A DNA stretch of 64,000 bases, from contig NZ_LT607733.1 of NCBI RefSeq assembly GCF_900091445.1, positions 3,426,501-3,490,500 on the forward strand. The letters run 5' to 3'. The notes under the pieces were generated by a model. It did not search any database and was not told the DNA's origin. It saw nothing but the letters and a program-made list of their open reading frames with translations. The translations under genes and the position numbers were made by a program. Below are positions 7,398 through 16,623 of the stretch, one piece after another. This DNA is from Micromonospora echinofusca (lineage in GTDB: Bacteria > Actinomycetota > Actinomycetes > Mycobacteriales > Micromonosporaceae). The first letter of the stretch is position 1; each line of letters begins with the position of its first letter.

Positions 7398-8159
7398 GTG
7401 CACACGGTCGGAGAGCTCCTGCGGCAGTGGCGGCACCGGCGGGGACTCAGCCAGCTGGATCTCGCGATCGCGGCGGACGTCTCGGCCCGTCACGTCAGCC
7501 TGGTCGAGACGGGCAGGTCCAAGCCGAGCGCCGACATGATCCTCCGACTCGCGGACCAACTCCACGTGCCGCTGCGGGATCGCAACCGGCTCCTGCTCGC
7601 CGGCGGCTTCGCACCCCGGTACGCCGAGCGTCCGCTCGACGACGGCGCCTTGGCGGCCGTCCACGAGGCCGTCCGCAGGGTCCTGCGCGCGCACGAGCCG
7701 TACCCGGCGGTGGTCTTCGATCGCCGGTGGAACATCGTGATGACCAATCGCGCTGTCGACCCGTTCTTCGCGCAGGCGGATCCCGACCTGCTGCGGCCGC
7801 CAGTCAACCTGGTGCGGCTGGGACTGCACCCGCGCGGGTTCGCCCGCATCGTCGTCAACCTCGCCGACGTGCGCGCGGTATTCCGCAGCCGCATCTCACG
7901 CCAGCTCGCCGCTGCTCCCGACCCCGAACTCGCCGCACTCTACGAAGAGCTGTTGGCGCCCGAACCCGGCGAAGAGTCGAGCCGCCGGATCGACGCGGAC
8001 GTCGTGATCCCCATGGTCCTCCGCGTCGGCGGACGGGAGCTACGGCTGTTCTCGACCATCACCACGTTCGGCACACCGACGGACATCACGGTCGACGAGA
8101 TCGCGATCGAGTCCTACTACCCGGCCGACGCGGAGAGCGCGGCGTACTTCACGAAGTAG
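7398..8159 (+). CDS. XRE-family regulator with MmyB-like ligand-binding domain
   Basis: 253-residue transcription factor. Residues ~3-60 are a helix-turn-helix of XRE type (GELLRQWRHRRGLSQLDLAIAADVS ... ETGRSKPS, read in pieces), followed by the MmyB/MLTR-type PAS-like domain (YPAVVFDRRWNIVMTNRAV ... VNLVRLGLHPRGFARIVVN). This family controls adjacent oxidoreductase or small-enzyme genes in actinobacteria, and here the divergent SnoaL-like gene is the likely target. GTG 7398 fits the -10 box; GTG 7392, two codons earlier, cannot be excluded. Confidence 0.85.
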   Translation: MHTVGELLRQWRHRRGLSQLDLAIAADVSARHVSLVETGRSKPSADMILRLADQLHVPLRDRNRLLLAGGFAPRYAERPLDDGALAAVHEAVRRVLRAHEPYPAVVFDRRWNIVMTNRAVDPFFAQADPDLLRPPVNLVRLGLHPRGFARIVVNLADVRAVFRSRISRQLAAAPDPELAALYEELLAPEPGEESSRRIDADVVIPMVLRVGGRELRLFSTITTFGTPTDITVDEIAIESYYPADAESAAYFTK

Positions 8160-8264
8160 CGCGACCGCCGGGCGATCGACACCGCCTCCGGGCACGACCT
8201 GCGGCCCCGGACGGCCGGACACCGTCTCGGGACCACGTTCGCGCAGCCCGGGACGGGTACGGCG

Positions 8265-11200
8265 TCACTTGGCGTTGAAGTAGCTGGCCTCCGGGTGGTG
8301 CACCACGATCGCGTCGGTCGCCTGCTCCGGCATCAGCTGGAACTCCTCCGACAACTGCACGCCGATCCGCTCCGCGCCCAGCAGCTCCACGATCTTCGCC
8401 CGGTCTTCCAGGTCGGGGCAGGCCGGGTAGCCGAACGCGTACCGGCAGCCCCGGTAGTCGGTGCGCAGCAGACCCGCCAGGTCCGCCGGATCGTCGTCGG
8501 CCACCGTACGGCCGCCGGGCAGGGTCAGCTCGGCGCGGATCCGCCGGTGCCAGTACTCCGCCAGTGCCTCGGTGAGCTGCACGGACAGCCCGTGCACCTC
8601 CAGGTAGTCGCGGTACTCGTTGCGGGCGAACATCTTCGCCGTGTACTCGCTGATCGGATGCCCCACCGTGACCAGCTGCAACGCCACCACGTCCAGCTCG
8701 TCGCCGCGCGGACGGAAGAAGTCGGCCAGGCAGAGCCGCCGCTCCTGCCGCTGCCGGGGGAAGGAGAACCGCGCCCGCTCGGAGTTCCCGTTCTCGTCCA
8801 GCACCACGAGGTCGTTGCCCTCGGCGTACGCCGGGAAGTAGCCGTACACCACGGCCGCCTCCAGCACCTGGTCGGCGATCAGCCGGTCCAGCCAGTAGCG
8901 CAGCCGGGGCCGGCCCTCGGTCTCCACCAGTTCCTCGTAGGACGGCCCCTGGCCGCTGCGGGCGCCCCGCAGGCCCCACTGCCCGAGGAACGTGGCCCGC
9001 TCGTCGAGCAGCGCCGCGTAGTCGGCCAGCGGCACGCCCTTGACCACCCGCGTGCCCAGGAACGGCGGGGCGGGCACCTCCACGTCGGTGGCCACGTCGG
9101 AGCGCACCGACGCGTCGTCCAGCTCCGGCAACGACTCGCTGACGATCGCCCGCTGCCGCTCACGGCGCGCCCGGCGGGCCGCCAGGGCCGCCTCCCGCTC
9201 CGCGTCGATGACGGGCGCGCCGCCGCGCTTGGCCGTCATCACCCGGTCCATCAGCGACAGTCCCTCGAAGGCGTCGCGGGCGTAGTGCACCTGGCCGGGG
9301 AACATCGCCCGCAGGTCGTCCTCGACGTACGCCCGGGTCAGCGCCGCCCCGCCCAGCAGGACCGGCCAGCGTTCCGCGACCCCGCGCGACGCCATCTCGG
9401 CGAGGTTCTCCTTCATGATCACGGTGCTCTTGACGAGCAGGCCCGACATGCCGATCGCGTCGGCCCGGTGCTGCTCGGCGGCCTCCAGGATCGCGCTGAT
9501 CGGCTGCTTGATGCCGATGTTGACGACCTCGTAGCCGTTGTTGGACAGGATGATGTCGACCAGGTTCTTGCCGATGTCGTGCACGTCGCCGCGCACCGTG
9601 GCCAGCACGATGCGGCCCTTGCCGCCGTCCTCGGCGGTCTCCATGTGCGGCTCCAGGTACGCCACCGCGGTCTTCATCACCTCGGCGGACTGGAGCACGA
9701 ACGGCAACTGCATCTGCCCCGAACCGAACAGCTCGCCGACGACCTTCATGCCGTCGAGCAGGATGTCGTTGATGATGGACAGTGGGCTGCGCCCCTGCGC
9801 CATCGCCGTGTCCAGGTCGACCTCGAGGCCGTTGCGTTCGCCGTCGATGATCCGCCGCTTCAGCCGCTCCTCCAGCGGCAGGGCGGCCAGTTCCTCCGCC
9901 CGCCCGGCCCGCGCCGACGCGGCGTCCACGCCCTCGAAGATCTCGATGAACCTCTGCACCGGGTCGTAGCCCTCGCGGCGCCGGTCGTAGACCAGGTCGA
10001 GCGCCACCTCCCGCTGCTGGTCGGGGATCTTGTTGATCGGCAGGATCTTGCTGGCGTGCACGATGGCGCTGGTCAGGCCCGCCTCGCGGCACTCGTGCAG
10101 GAACACCGAGTTGAGCACCTGCCGGGCGGCCGGGTTGAGCCCGAAGGAGACGTTGGAGATGCCGAGGGTGAAGTTGACCCCCGGCCAGCGGCGGGCGATC
10201 TCCCGGATCGCCTCGATCGTCTCGACGCCGTCGCGCCGGGTCTCCTCCTGACCGGTGGCGATCGGGAACGTCAGCGCGTCGATCAGGATGTCTTCGCGGT
10301 CCATCCCCCACCGCCCGGTGAGGTCGTCGATCAGCCGGCCCGCGACCCGCACCTTCCAGTCGGCGGTGCGCGCCTGCCCCTCCTCGTCGATGAGCAGCGC
10401 CACCACGGCGGCGCCGTGCTCCTTGACGATGGGCATCACCCGGGCGTAGCGGGAATTCGGGCCGTCCCCGTCCTCGAAGTTGACCGAGTTGACCACGCAC
10501 CGGCCGCCGAGCATCTCCAGCCCCGCCTCGATCACCGGCGGCTCGGTCGAGTCCAGCATGATCGGCAGGGTGGAGGCGGTGGCGAACCGGCCGGCGAGCT
10601 CCCGCATGTCCTGCGTGCCGTCGCGCCCGACGTAGTCGACGCAGAGGTCCAGCAGGTGCGAACCGTCGCGGGCCTGGCTGCGGGCGATCTCGACGCAGGC
10701 CCGCCAGTCGCCGGCGAGCATGGCCTCGCGGAACGCCTTGGAGCCGTTGGCGTTGGTCCGCTCCCCCACCATCAGCAGGGAGGCGTCCTGGGCGAACGGC
10801 ACCGGGTGGTACACCGACGACACGCCCGCCTCGTGCCGCGGCTCGCGCGCTGCGGGGCGCGTGCCGTGCAGGCGCTCGGCCAGGACCCGCACGTGCTCGG
10901 GGGTGGTGCCGCAGCAGCCGCCGACGAGCGAGACGCCGTACTCGGTGACGAACCGCTCCAGGGCGTCGGCCAACTCGACGGGGGTCAGCGGGAAGTACGC
11001 CCCGTCGGCGGTCAGCACCGGCAGGCCCGCGTTCGGCATCACCGACAGCGGGATCCGGGAGTGCTGGGAGAGGTAGCGCAGGTGCTCGCCCATCTCGGCC
11101 GGCCCCGTCGAGCAATTCAGCCCGATCAGGTCGACCCCGAGCGGCTCGATGGCCGCCAGCGCCGCCCCGATCTCGCTGCCGACCAGCATGGTGCCGGTGG

Positions 11201-11780
11201 TCTCCACGGCGACGTGGCAGATGATCGGGACCGGCCGGCCGAGCCGCGCCATGGCCCGCTTCGAGCCGACCACCGCAGCCTTGACCTGGAGCAGGTCCTG
11301 GCACGTCTCGACGATCAACGCGTCCGATCCGCCCTCGATCAGGCCCTCGGCGTTCTCCTGGTAGGCGTCGCGCAGGGTGGCGTAGTCGGCGTGCCCGAGG
11401 GTGGGCAGCTTGGTGCCCGGGCCGATCGAGCCCAGCACGAAGCGGGGCCGCTCCGGCGTGGCGTACGCGTCGGCGGCCTCCCGGGCGAGGCGGGCCCCGG
11501 CCTCGGAGAGCTCGCGGATGCGGTGCTGGATGTCGTACTCACCCAGGTTGGCCAGGTTGGCCCCGAACGTGTTGGTCTCGACACAGTCGGCGCCCGCCGC
11601 CAGGTACGCCTCGTGCACCCCGCGCACGACGTCCGGCCGGGTCACGTTGAGCACCTCGTTGCAGCCCTCGTAGCCCTCGAAGTCGTCCAGGGTGAGGTCG
11701 GCCGCCTGCAACATCGTGCCCATGGCGCCGTCGGCGACGAGAATCCGGTCTGCCAGTACGTCGAGCAATGAGGTCCGCAC
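8265..11780 (-). CDS. metH: Cobalamin-dependent methionine synthase
   Basis: 1171-residue enzyme transferring the methyl group of 5-methyl-tetrahydrofolate to homocysteine. All four modules are visible: homocysteine-binding barrel (residues 1-~310, zinc cysteines in GLNCSTGP and VGGCCGTTPEH), pterin-binding barrel (~330-610, LDLCVDYVGRDGTQDM), B12 module (~660-850, DVHDIGKNLVDII with the axial His) and AdoMet activation domain (~880-1171, YRGCRYAFGYPACPDL). Length matches the family. The GTG at 11780 follows TAACCT by six bases, so the mRNA is probably leaderless. No B12 riboswitch lies upstream, which contrasts with nrdA in this window; a B12-using enzyme would not be expected to have one that switches it off. 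Confidence 0.97.
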   Translation of the reverse strand: MRTSLLDVLADRILVADGAMGTMLQAADLTLDDFEGYEGCNEVLNVTRPDVVRGVHEAYLAAGADCVETNTFGANLANLGEYDIQHRIRELSEAGARLAREAADAYATPERPRFVLGSIGPGTKLPTLGHADYATLRDAYQENAEGLIEGGSDALIVETCQDLLQVKAAVVGSKRAMARLGRPVPIICHVAVETTGTMLVGSEIGAALAAIEPLGVDLIGLNCSTGPAEMGEHLRYLSQHSRIPLSVMPNAGLPVLTADGAYFPLTPVELADALERFVTEYGVSLVGGCCGTTPEHVRVLAERLHGTRPAAREPRHEAGVSSVYHPVPFAQDASLLMVGERTNANGSKAFREAMLAGDWRACVEIARSQARDGSHLLDLCVDYVGRDGTQDMRELAGRFATASTLPIMLDSTEPPVIEAGLEMLGGRCVVNSVNFEDGDGPNSRYARVMPIVKEHGAAVVALLIDEEGQARTADWKVRVAGRLIDDLTGRWGMDREDILIDALTFPIATGQEETRRDGVETIEAIREIARRWPGVNFTLGISNVSFGLNPAARQVLNSVFLHECREAGLTSAIVHASKILPINKIPDQQREVALDLVYDRRREGYDPVQRFIEIFEGVDAASARAGRAEELAALPLEERLKRRIIDGERNGLEVDLDTAMAQGRSPLSIINDILLDGMKVVGELFGSGQMQLPFVLQSAEVMKTAVAYLEPHMETAEDGGKGRIVLATVRGDVHDIGKNLVDIILSNNGYEVVNIGIKQPISAILEAAEQHRADAIGMSGLLVKSTVIMKENLAEMASRGVAERWPVLLGGAALTRAYVEDDLRAMFPGQVHYARDAFEGLSLMDRVMTAKRGGAPVIDAEREAALAARRARRERQRAIVSESLPELDDASVRSDVATDVEVPAPPFLGTRVVKGVPLADYAALLDERATFLGQWGLRGARSGQGPSYEELVETEGRPRLRYWLDRLIADQVLEAAVVYGYFPAYAEGNDLVVLDENGNSERARFSFPRQRQERRLCLADFFRPRGDELDVVALQLVTVGHPISEYTAKMFARNEYRDYLEVHGLSVQLTEALAEYWHRRIRAELTLPGGRTVADDDPADLAGLLRTDYRGCRYAFGYPACPDLEDRAKIVELLGAERIGVQLSEEFQLMPEQATDAIVVHHPEASYFNAK

Positions 11781-11786
11781 GGGATC

Positions 11787-11792
11787 AGGTTA
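11787..11792 (-). promoter_or_regulatory. -10 box of leaderless metH
   Basis: TAACCT six bases upstream of the GTG start; no clear -35. Confidence 0.5.
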
Positions 11793-11936
11793 GTGCCGAC
11801 GCGGCGCGACCGATCCCCCCGTACGGGCCTTCCCACATTGTGTCAGCGGGATCACGCTGTCCGGTTCATCGTGGTATGACCGACCGCCCCCGGGCACGAC
11901 CGGCGCGGCCGACGGGCCGCATCCCGCCCCGACACG

Positions 11937-11942
11937 TAGGCT
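11937..11942 (+). promoter_or_regulatory. -10 box of the leaderless mini-ORF / PAC2 transcript
   Basis: TAGGCT seven bases before the GTG at 11950, the standard spacing for an actinobacterial leaderless mRNA. Confidence 0.55.
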
Positions 11943-11949
11943 GACGGAC

Positions 11950-12045
11950 GTGAAGGACTACAGCGACAGCACCACGCCCGGCGGGCGGACGACCGGGGCC
12001 GGTCCCGGTGCCGCCCCCGACGAGCAGGGTGAGGTGACGGCGTGA
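11950..12045 (+). CDS. 31-residue leaderless ORF coupled to the PAC2 gene
   Basis: A short frame beginning GTG AAG GAC TAC and ending in GTGA, which is also the start of the PAC2 gene (4-base overlap). The peptide (VKDYSDSTTPGGRTTGAG then PGAAPDEQGEVTA) is Gly/Thr-rich with no recognised domain. Its GTG sits exactly seven bases after a TAGGCT -10 box, so it would be the first codon of the transcript. Probably it serves to deliver ribosomes to the downstream start, which has no good Shine-Dalgarno of its own. A function for the peptide itself is unknown. Confidence 0.6.
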   Translation: MKDYSDSTTPGGRTTGAGPGAAPDEQGEVTA

Positions 12046-12911
12046 CCGAGTTCGACGGACTGCCGGTGCTGCGGTCCCCCGTGGCGATCGCCGCGTTCGA
12101 GGGCTGGAACGACGCCGCCGACGCGTCCACCGCCGCGGTCGAGCACCTGGAACAGGTGTGGCAGGCCCGGCAGGTCACCGAACTGGACCCGGAGGACTTC
12201 TACGACTTCCAGGTCAGCCGCCCCACCATCACGATGGCCGAGGGCGAGACCCGCCGGGTCGAGTGGCCCACGACGCGCTTCATGGTGGCCAGCCCCGAGG
12301 GCACGGAGCGGGACGTCGTGCTGATCCGGGGCATCGAGCCGAGCATGCGCTGGCGCACCTTCTGCGAGCAGGTGCTCGAGATCTGCCACAGCCTGGAGGT
12401 CGAGCGGGTGGTCGTGCTCGGCGCGCTGCTCGCCGACGTGCCGTACACCCGGCCGCTGCCGATCAGCGGCAGCGCCTCCGACGCGGAGGCCGCGCAGCGC
12501 TACCAGCTCACTCCCACCCGCTACGACGGGCCGACCGGGATCGTCGGCGTGCTGCACGACGCCTGCAACAAGGCCGAGGTCGACGCCGTCTCGTTCTGGG
12601 TGCACGTGCCGCACTACGCCAACAACCCGCCCTGCCCCAAGGCCACCCTCGCCCTGCTGCACCGCGTCGAGGAGGTGCTCGACCTGCCGGTGCCCATGAC
12701 CGACCTGGCCGAGGAGGCCGCCGAGTGGGAGCAGCGGGTGCGCAGCGCCGCCGAGCAGGACGCCGAGCTCGGCGAGTACGTGCGCGAGCTGGAGGAACGC
12801 GTCGGCGACGCGGGCATCACCCCGCTGACCGGTGACGAGATCGCCCAGGAGTTCGAGAAGTACCTGCGCCGCCGCGGCGGCTCCGCCGGCCCCACCGCCG
12901 GTTCCTGGTAG
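12042..12911 (+). CDS. PAC2 family protein (proteasome assembly chaperone-like)
   Basis: 289-residue cytoplasmic protein of the PAC2 family, conserved in actinobacteria. Typical sequence: AIAAFEGWNDAADAST, EFYDF-like region (DPEDFYDFQVSRP), VVLIRGIEPSMRWRTF, VVVLGALLADVPYTRP and a C-terminal acidic coiled-coil (residues ~225-285). The eukaryotic relatives help assemble the 20S proteasome; the bacterial role is not established. Start is the GTG overlapping the upstream mini-ORF. It is divergent from metH and closed by a strong hairpin. Confidence 0.88.
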   Translation: MTEFDGLPVLRSPVAIAAFEGWNDAADASTAAVEHLEQVWQARQVTELDPEDFYDFQVSRPTITMAEGETRRVEWPTTRFMVASPEGTERDVVLIRGIEPSMRWRTFCEQVLEICHSLEVERVVVLGALLADVPYTRPLPISGSASDAEAAQRYQLTPTRYDGPTGIVGVLHDACNKAEVDAVSFWVHVPHYANNPPCPKATLALLHRVEEVLDLPVPMTDLAEEAAEWEQRVRSAAEQDAELGEYVRELEERVGDAGITPLTGDEIAQEFEKYLRRRGGSAGPTAGSW

Positions 12912-12930
12912 CACCCACCGCCTGCCCGTC

Positions 12931-12959
12931 GGGCCCCGGACGCGACGCGTCCGGGGCCC
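12931..12959 (+). terminator. Terminator after the PAC2 gene
   Basis: Perfect 13-bp stem GGGCCCCGGACGC / GCGTCCGGGGCCC with a GAC loop, followed by GGGTCTTTGTC. Confidence 0.8.
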
Positions 12960-13024
12960 GGGTCTTTGTCCGCCGCGTGGGTTTCGCGTGTCCGGGGTGG
13001 CGCCGTCACCACCTCTACGGCATC

Positions 13025-13036
13025 CTAGGAACCTAG
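13025..13036. promoter_or_regulatory. Operator candidate of the GntR gene
   Basis: CTAGG-AA-CCTAG inverted repeat 20 bases before the start codon of the GntR-family gene, between the likely promoter and the ribosome site; a plausible autoregulatory site. Confidence 0.45.
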
Positions 13037-13056
13037 CTGTCATCGAGGAGGCGGGC

Positions 13057-13848
13057 ATGCAGATCAATCCGGGGGCGGCCGAGTTCCCGCACCGGCAGAT
13101 CGCCGCGCAGCTCAAGGCCCAGATCCGCCGCGGCGACTGGGGCCCGGGCGAGCGGCTGCCGTCCATCCCGGCCATCGCCGAGATGTTCGGCGTGGCGAAG
13201 CAGACCGTGCAGCGCGCCGTCGACCAGCTGCGGGTCGAGGGCATCCTGATCACCAAGCCCGGCTCCGGGACGTACGTCCGAGGCACCCGGCGGCGGCTCA
13301 ACCGGCTCTCCCGGGGCCGCTACGGCGGCTTCCGCGGCTACCACACCGACCTGGCCGCGCGGTACCGGCAGCAGCTCGTCTCGGTCGGCCGGGCCCCGGC
13401 CCCGCCGGAGGTGGCCGACGCGTTCGGCGTGGCCGACGGCACCGACCTGCTCTGCCGGCGCCACCTCGTACGCACCGAGGACTCCCCCGTCGAGGTGGGC
13501 GCCTCGTGGTTCCTGCCCGCCGACACCGCCGGCACCTCACTGGAGCGCGCCGAGGCCTTCGGCCGCCCGCTCTACCAGGAGGCCGAGGAGGCCACCGGCC
13601 GCCGGTACGTCTCCGCCACCGACACCATCAGCGCCCGCCAGCCCAGCCGGGAGGAGGCCGAGATCCTCCAGATCCGCCCGGACACCCCCGTGCTGCACCT
13701 GCTGCACGTCGCCTACGACGGCCAACGCAAGCCCATCGAGGTGGCCCAGGCCACCTGGCCCGGCCCGGTCACCACGCTGACCGAGGAGTACAAGATCCCC
13801 GCCCCGGCCCCCGACCCCACCCCGGACCCCGGCCTGGTCCTGGGCTGA
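13057..13848 (+). CDS. GntR/HutC-family transcription regulator (UTRA domain)
   Basis: 263-residue regulator. Residues ~8-75 are the GntR winged helix (QIAAQLKAQIRRGDWGPGERLPS, then GVAKQTVQRAVDQLRVEG and PGSGTYVRG); ~95-245 are a UTRA effector domain (GVADGTDLLCRRHLVRTED ... VLHLLHVAYDGQRKPIEVAQ). The effector is not predictable. ATG 13057 follows GAGGAGG by five bases. The C-terminus is an unusual Pro-Asp tail (APAPDPTPDPG). It is not in an operon; mshC ends 37 bases away on the other strand. Confidence 0.88.
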   Translation: MQINPGAAEFPHRQIAAQLKAQIRRGDWGPGERLPSIPAIAEMFGVAKQTVQRAVDQLRVEGILITKPGSGTYVRGTRRRLNRLSRGRYGGFRGYHTDLAARYRQQLVSVGRAPAPPEVADAFGVADGTDLLCRRHLVRTEDSPVEVGASWFLPADTAGTSLERAEAFGRPLYQEAEEATGRRYVSATDTISARQPSREEAEILQIRPDTPVLHLLHVAYDGQRKPIEVAQATWPGPVTTLTEEYKIPAPAPDPTPDPGLVLG

Positions 13849-13884
13849 CGCCCACCCCGCCCTCGTCGCCGCGGAGGGGGTGGA

Positions 13885-15123
13885 TCAGAGGTGGAGCCCG
13901 AGGAGGGCGTCCAGGGTGGTGGCGAAGAGGGCGGGGGCGGCCGGGTCGTCGGCGTTGCCGGCGAGGGTCGCGTCGGCCCACGCGTCGGCCAGCGCCAGAG
14001 CGCCCGGGGAGTCGAGGTCGTCGGCGAGGCGGGCGCGTACGCCGGCCAGGAACTCCTCGCCCGACGGGCCGGCGGGCGCGGCGGCGGCCCGCCGCCAGCG
14101 GTCCAGCCGCTCCTGCGCGGTCGCCAGCAGCTCGTCGGTCCAGGCGCGGTCGGCGCGGTAGTGCCCCGAGAGCAGGGCCAGCCGGACCGCCATCGGGTCG
14201 ACCTGGTCGGCACGCAGCCGGGAGACGAAGACCAGGTTTCCCCGGGACTTCGACATCTTCTCGCCGTCCAGGCCGATCATGCCGGCGTGCACGTAGTGGT
14301 CGGCGAACGGCGCGACGCCGGTGAGCCGCTCGGCGTGCGCGGCGGAGCACTCGTGGTGGGGGAAGATCAGGTCGTTGCCGCCGCCCTGCACGTCGATCCG
14401 GTCACCGAGCAGGTTGAGCGCGATGACCGCGCACTCGATGTGCCAGCCGGGACGCCCGGCGCCCAGCTCGCCGCCCGGCCAGGACGGCTCGCCCTCGCGG
14501 GCGCCGCGCCACAGCAGCGGGTCGAGCGGGTCGCGCTTGCCGGCGCGGTCCGGGTCGCCGCCGCGCTCGGGGAAGATCTCCAACATCTGCTCGCGGGTCA
14601 GGTTGGACTCGTAGCCGAAGCGGGGCGAGGCGGAGACGTCGAAGTAGACGTCGCCGGTGCCGTCGTCGAGACGGTACGCGGCACCGTCCTTGAGCAGCAG
14701 GAGCACCTTGTCGGCGATGTCCGGGATCGACTCGACCGCGCCGACGTAGTGCGCCGGCGGGATCATCCGCAGCGCCTCCATGTCCTCCCGGAACAGCGCG
14801 GTCTCCCGCATCGCCAGGACCTTCCAGTCCTCGCCGTCGCGCTCGGCGCGCTCCAGCAGCGGGTCGTCGATGTCGGTGACGTTCTGCACGTAGTGCACGT
14901 CCAGGCCGGCGTCCCGCCACACCCGCTGCACCAGGTCGAACGCGATCATGGTGGCGGCGTGGCCCAGGTGCGTGGCGTCGTACGGGGTGATGCCGCAGAC
15001 GTACATGGTCGCGGTGCCGCTCGGGTCGCTGGGGTGGGCGCCCTGTCGCGCCGAGTCGAACAACGACAGCGGCTGGCCCCTGCCCGGCAGCCGCGGCACC
15101 TCGTGTCCCGCCCAAGAGTCCAT
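13885..15123 (-). CDS. mshC: Cysteine--GlcN-Ins ligase of mycothiol synthesis
   Basis: 412-residue ATP-dependent ligase joining L-cysteine to 1D-myo-inosityl 2-amino-2-deoxy-alpha-D-glucopyranoside, the third step toward mycothiol. It is a CysRS paralogue: [15 protein letters not shown] carries the zinc Cys and the HIGH-like motif, [10 protein letters not shown] and [12 protein letters not shown] supply the rest of the zinc site, and KMSKSRGN is the KMSKS loop. Length equals MshC (about 410), shorter than CysRS. ATG 15123 follows TAGGCT by seven bases (leaderless). Presence of this gene confirms an actinobacterial, mycothiol-using host. Confidence 0.97.
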   Translation of the reverse strand: MDSWAGHEVPRLPGRGQPLSLFDSARQGAHPSDPSGTATMYVCGITPYDATHLGHAATMIAFDLVQRVWRDAGLDVHYVQNVTDIDDPLLERAERDGEDWKVLAMRETALFREDMEALRMIPPAHYVGAVESIPDIADKVLLLLKDGAAYRLDDGTGDVYFDVSASPRFGYESNLTREQMLEIFPERGGDPDRAGKRDPLDPLLWRGAREGEPSWPGGELGAGRPGWHIECAVIALNLLGDRIDVQGGGNDLIFPHHECSAAHAERLTGVAPFADHYVHAGMIGLDGEKMSKSRGNLVFVSRLRADQVDPMAVRLALLSGHYRADRAWTDELLATAQERLDRWRRAAAAPAGPSGEEFLAGVRARLADDLDSPGALALADAWADATLAGNADDPAAPALFATTLDALLGLHL

Positions 15124-15130
15124 GACCGTC

Positions 15131-15136
15131 AGCCTA
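15131..15136 (-). promoter_or_regulatory. -10 box of leaderless mshC
   Basis: TAGGCT seven bases before the ATG at 15123. Confidence 0.55.
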
Positions 15137-15210
15137 ACGAGCCGGCGCGGCGCGGCAGGACCGGCCCACAGTGATCAACATGACAGCGCCGCGCGACGGT
15201 CGGCCGGCAC

Positions 15211-16029
15211 TCACATGGGGGGCCAGGGCACCGCCGGCCAGTCCTGCGACGGCTGCGGGAACAGGCCGGTGTGCCGCAGCCGGTCGACCCGGGCCGCCAC
15301 CTCGGCGACCTCCCGGACGGTCAGGTGTTCGGCCAGCTCGGCGCCGAGCGCCCCGGGCAGCTGGCCCGCGAGCGCGTCGAGCATCTCCACGGCGTCCGCC
15401 GGCAGGTGCCGGCCGGCCCAGCCCCAGAGCACCGTGCGCAGTTTCTCCTCCACGTGGAAGCTCACCCCGTGGTCGACGCCGTAGATCCGGTCGTCCGCGC
15501 CGACGAGCACGTGCCCGCCCTTGCGGTCCGCATTGTTGATCACGGCGTCGAGCACCGCGAGCCGGGCCAGCCTCGGATCGTCGGCGTGCGACAGCGCGTA
15601 CGGCGTGCCGTCGTCGTCGCGCGCCGCGGCGATCGGGAACCAGCGGGGCGGCAGCGCGTCGGCCGGCACGAACCCGACCAGGGGCTCGGCCTCCTCCGGC
15701 TCGTCGATCCAGAGCTGGCAGGAGCCGGGCCCGAACGGGCCGTCACGCAACACCGTCGGCGGGACCAGGTCCCAGCCGGTGGCCCGGGAGACCACGTACG
15801 CCGAGACCTCCCGGCCGGCCAGCGTGCCGTCCGGGAAGTCCCAGAGCGGGCGCTCGCCGCGCACCGGCTTGTAGACGCAGCGGGCCGTCACCCCGTCGAG
15901 GGTCAGGATGCCGCGCAGGGTGGTGTTGGAGGCGTCGACGAGCCGCCCCTCCAGGTCGAGGTGGCCGTCGCGGAGCAACCGGAGCGCGGCCTCACCGTCC
16001 TGTCGGGGTTGCAGGTCCGACGACGTCAC
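15211..16029 (-). CDS. SCO1664 family protein (PI3/4-kinase-like fold)
   Basis: 272-residue cytoplasmic protein of a family named for Streptomyces SCO1664, with remote similarity to phosphatidylinositol 3/4-kinase catalytic cores. Kinase-like landmarks: CVYKPVRGERPLWDFP (Lys), AVLDAVINNADRKGGHVLV (catalytic-loop-like NNADRKGGH) and IYGVDHGVSFH (metal-binding D-H-G). Substrate unknown. The GTG at 16029 overlaps the DUF3090 stop by four bases (GTGA), so the pair is translationally coupled. This gene, DUF3090 and the phosphatase form a conserved actinobacterial set next to mshC. Confidence 0.85.
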   Translation of the reverse strand: MTSSDLQPRQDGEAALRLLRDGHLDLEGRLVDASNTTLRGILTLDGVTARCVYKPVRGERPLWDFPDGTLAGREVSAYVVSRATGWDLVPPTVLRDGPFGPGSCQLWIDEPEEAEPLVGFVPADALPPRWFPIAAARDDDGTPYALSHADDPRLARLAVLDAVINNADRKGGHVLVGADDRIYGVDHGVSFHVEEKLRTVLWGWAGRHLPADAVEMLDALAGQLPGALGAELAEHLTVREVAEVAARVDRLRHTGLFPQPSQDWPAVPWPPM

Positions 16030-16610
16030 CGGTGGTAACCGTTGTGGCGCGGGCAGAGGTGACCGGCGGGGTCGAGGGGCTGGCCGCACAGCGGACAGGG
16101 CGGTCGGCCGGCGTTGACCACCCGCCGGGCCCGCTCGATGAACTGGCGGGTCGCCTCGGGGGTCAGCCGCACCCGGAGCCGGTCGAGGTCCTCGTCCGGT
16201 TCCTCGTCCTCGTCGTCGGCGTCCTCGTCGTCGGCAGGCTCGCCGAGGTCGACCTCGGCCTCCGCCTCGCCCACGGCGATGGCCTCGATCACCACGGTCG
16301 CGGTGTCGACGTCGAACGCCAGCCCGAGCGTGCCGACCCGGAACTCCTCGTCGACGGGCGTGTCCAGCGGGTCGTTGTCGCCAACGACGGCCACCGGCTC
16401 GGGCAGCTCCACGCCGAATCGGCGCTGCGCCTCGGAGAGCAGTTCCTCGAGCTTCTCGGCGAGCAACGACACCTGGACCTTCTCCAGCGCGACGCTGACC
16501 AGCCGGCCACCGCCGCGCGCCTGGAGAAAGAACGTGCGCTCCCCCGGCGGCCCGACCGTCCCGGCGACGAACCGCTCCGGCGGCTCGAAGGCGTGCACCT
16601 GGTGGGTCAT
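16026..16610 (-). CDS. DUF3090 family protein
   Basis: 194-residue protein of unknown function conserved across actinobacteria. N-terminal part begins THQVHAFEPPERFVAGTVG; the middle has a highly acidic run (about residues 125-142); the C-terminus is a zinc-ribbon-like element, CPLCGQ ... HLCPRHNGYHR, with CxxC and HxCxxH ligands. The ATG at 16610 follows TAGGGT by seven bases (leaderless). Together with the SCO1664-family kinase-like gene it may act in one modification pathway; that is inference from the four-base overlap. Confidence 0.88.
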   Translation of the reverse strand: MTHQVHAFEPPERFVAGTVGPPGERTFFLQARGGGRLVSVALEKVQVSLLAEKLEELLSEAQRRFGVELPEPVAVVGDNDPLDTPVDEEFRVGTLGLAFDVDTATVVIEAIAVGEAEAEVDLGEPADDEDADDEDEEPDEDLDRLRVRLTPEATRQFIERARRVVNAGRPPCPLCGQPLDPAGHLCPRHNGYHR

Positions 16611-16617
16611 ACCCACG

Positions 16618-16623
16618 ACCCTA
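16618..16623 (-). promoter_or_regulatory. -10 box of leaderless DUF3090 gene
   Basis: TAGGGT seven bases before the ATG at 16610. Confidence 0.55.

Noticed and set aside
8295..11771. Plus-strand open frame of about 1158 codons opposite metH
   Set aside because: It mirrors metH codon structure in a GC-rich genome; its translation is a Val/Arg/His/Gln-rich shadow without any domain, while metH has all four modules.
11781..11949. B12 riboswitch in front of metH
   Set aside because: Searched because metH uses B12; none of the aptamer blocks is present on either strand.
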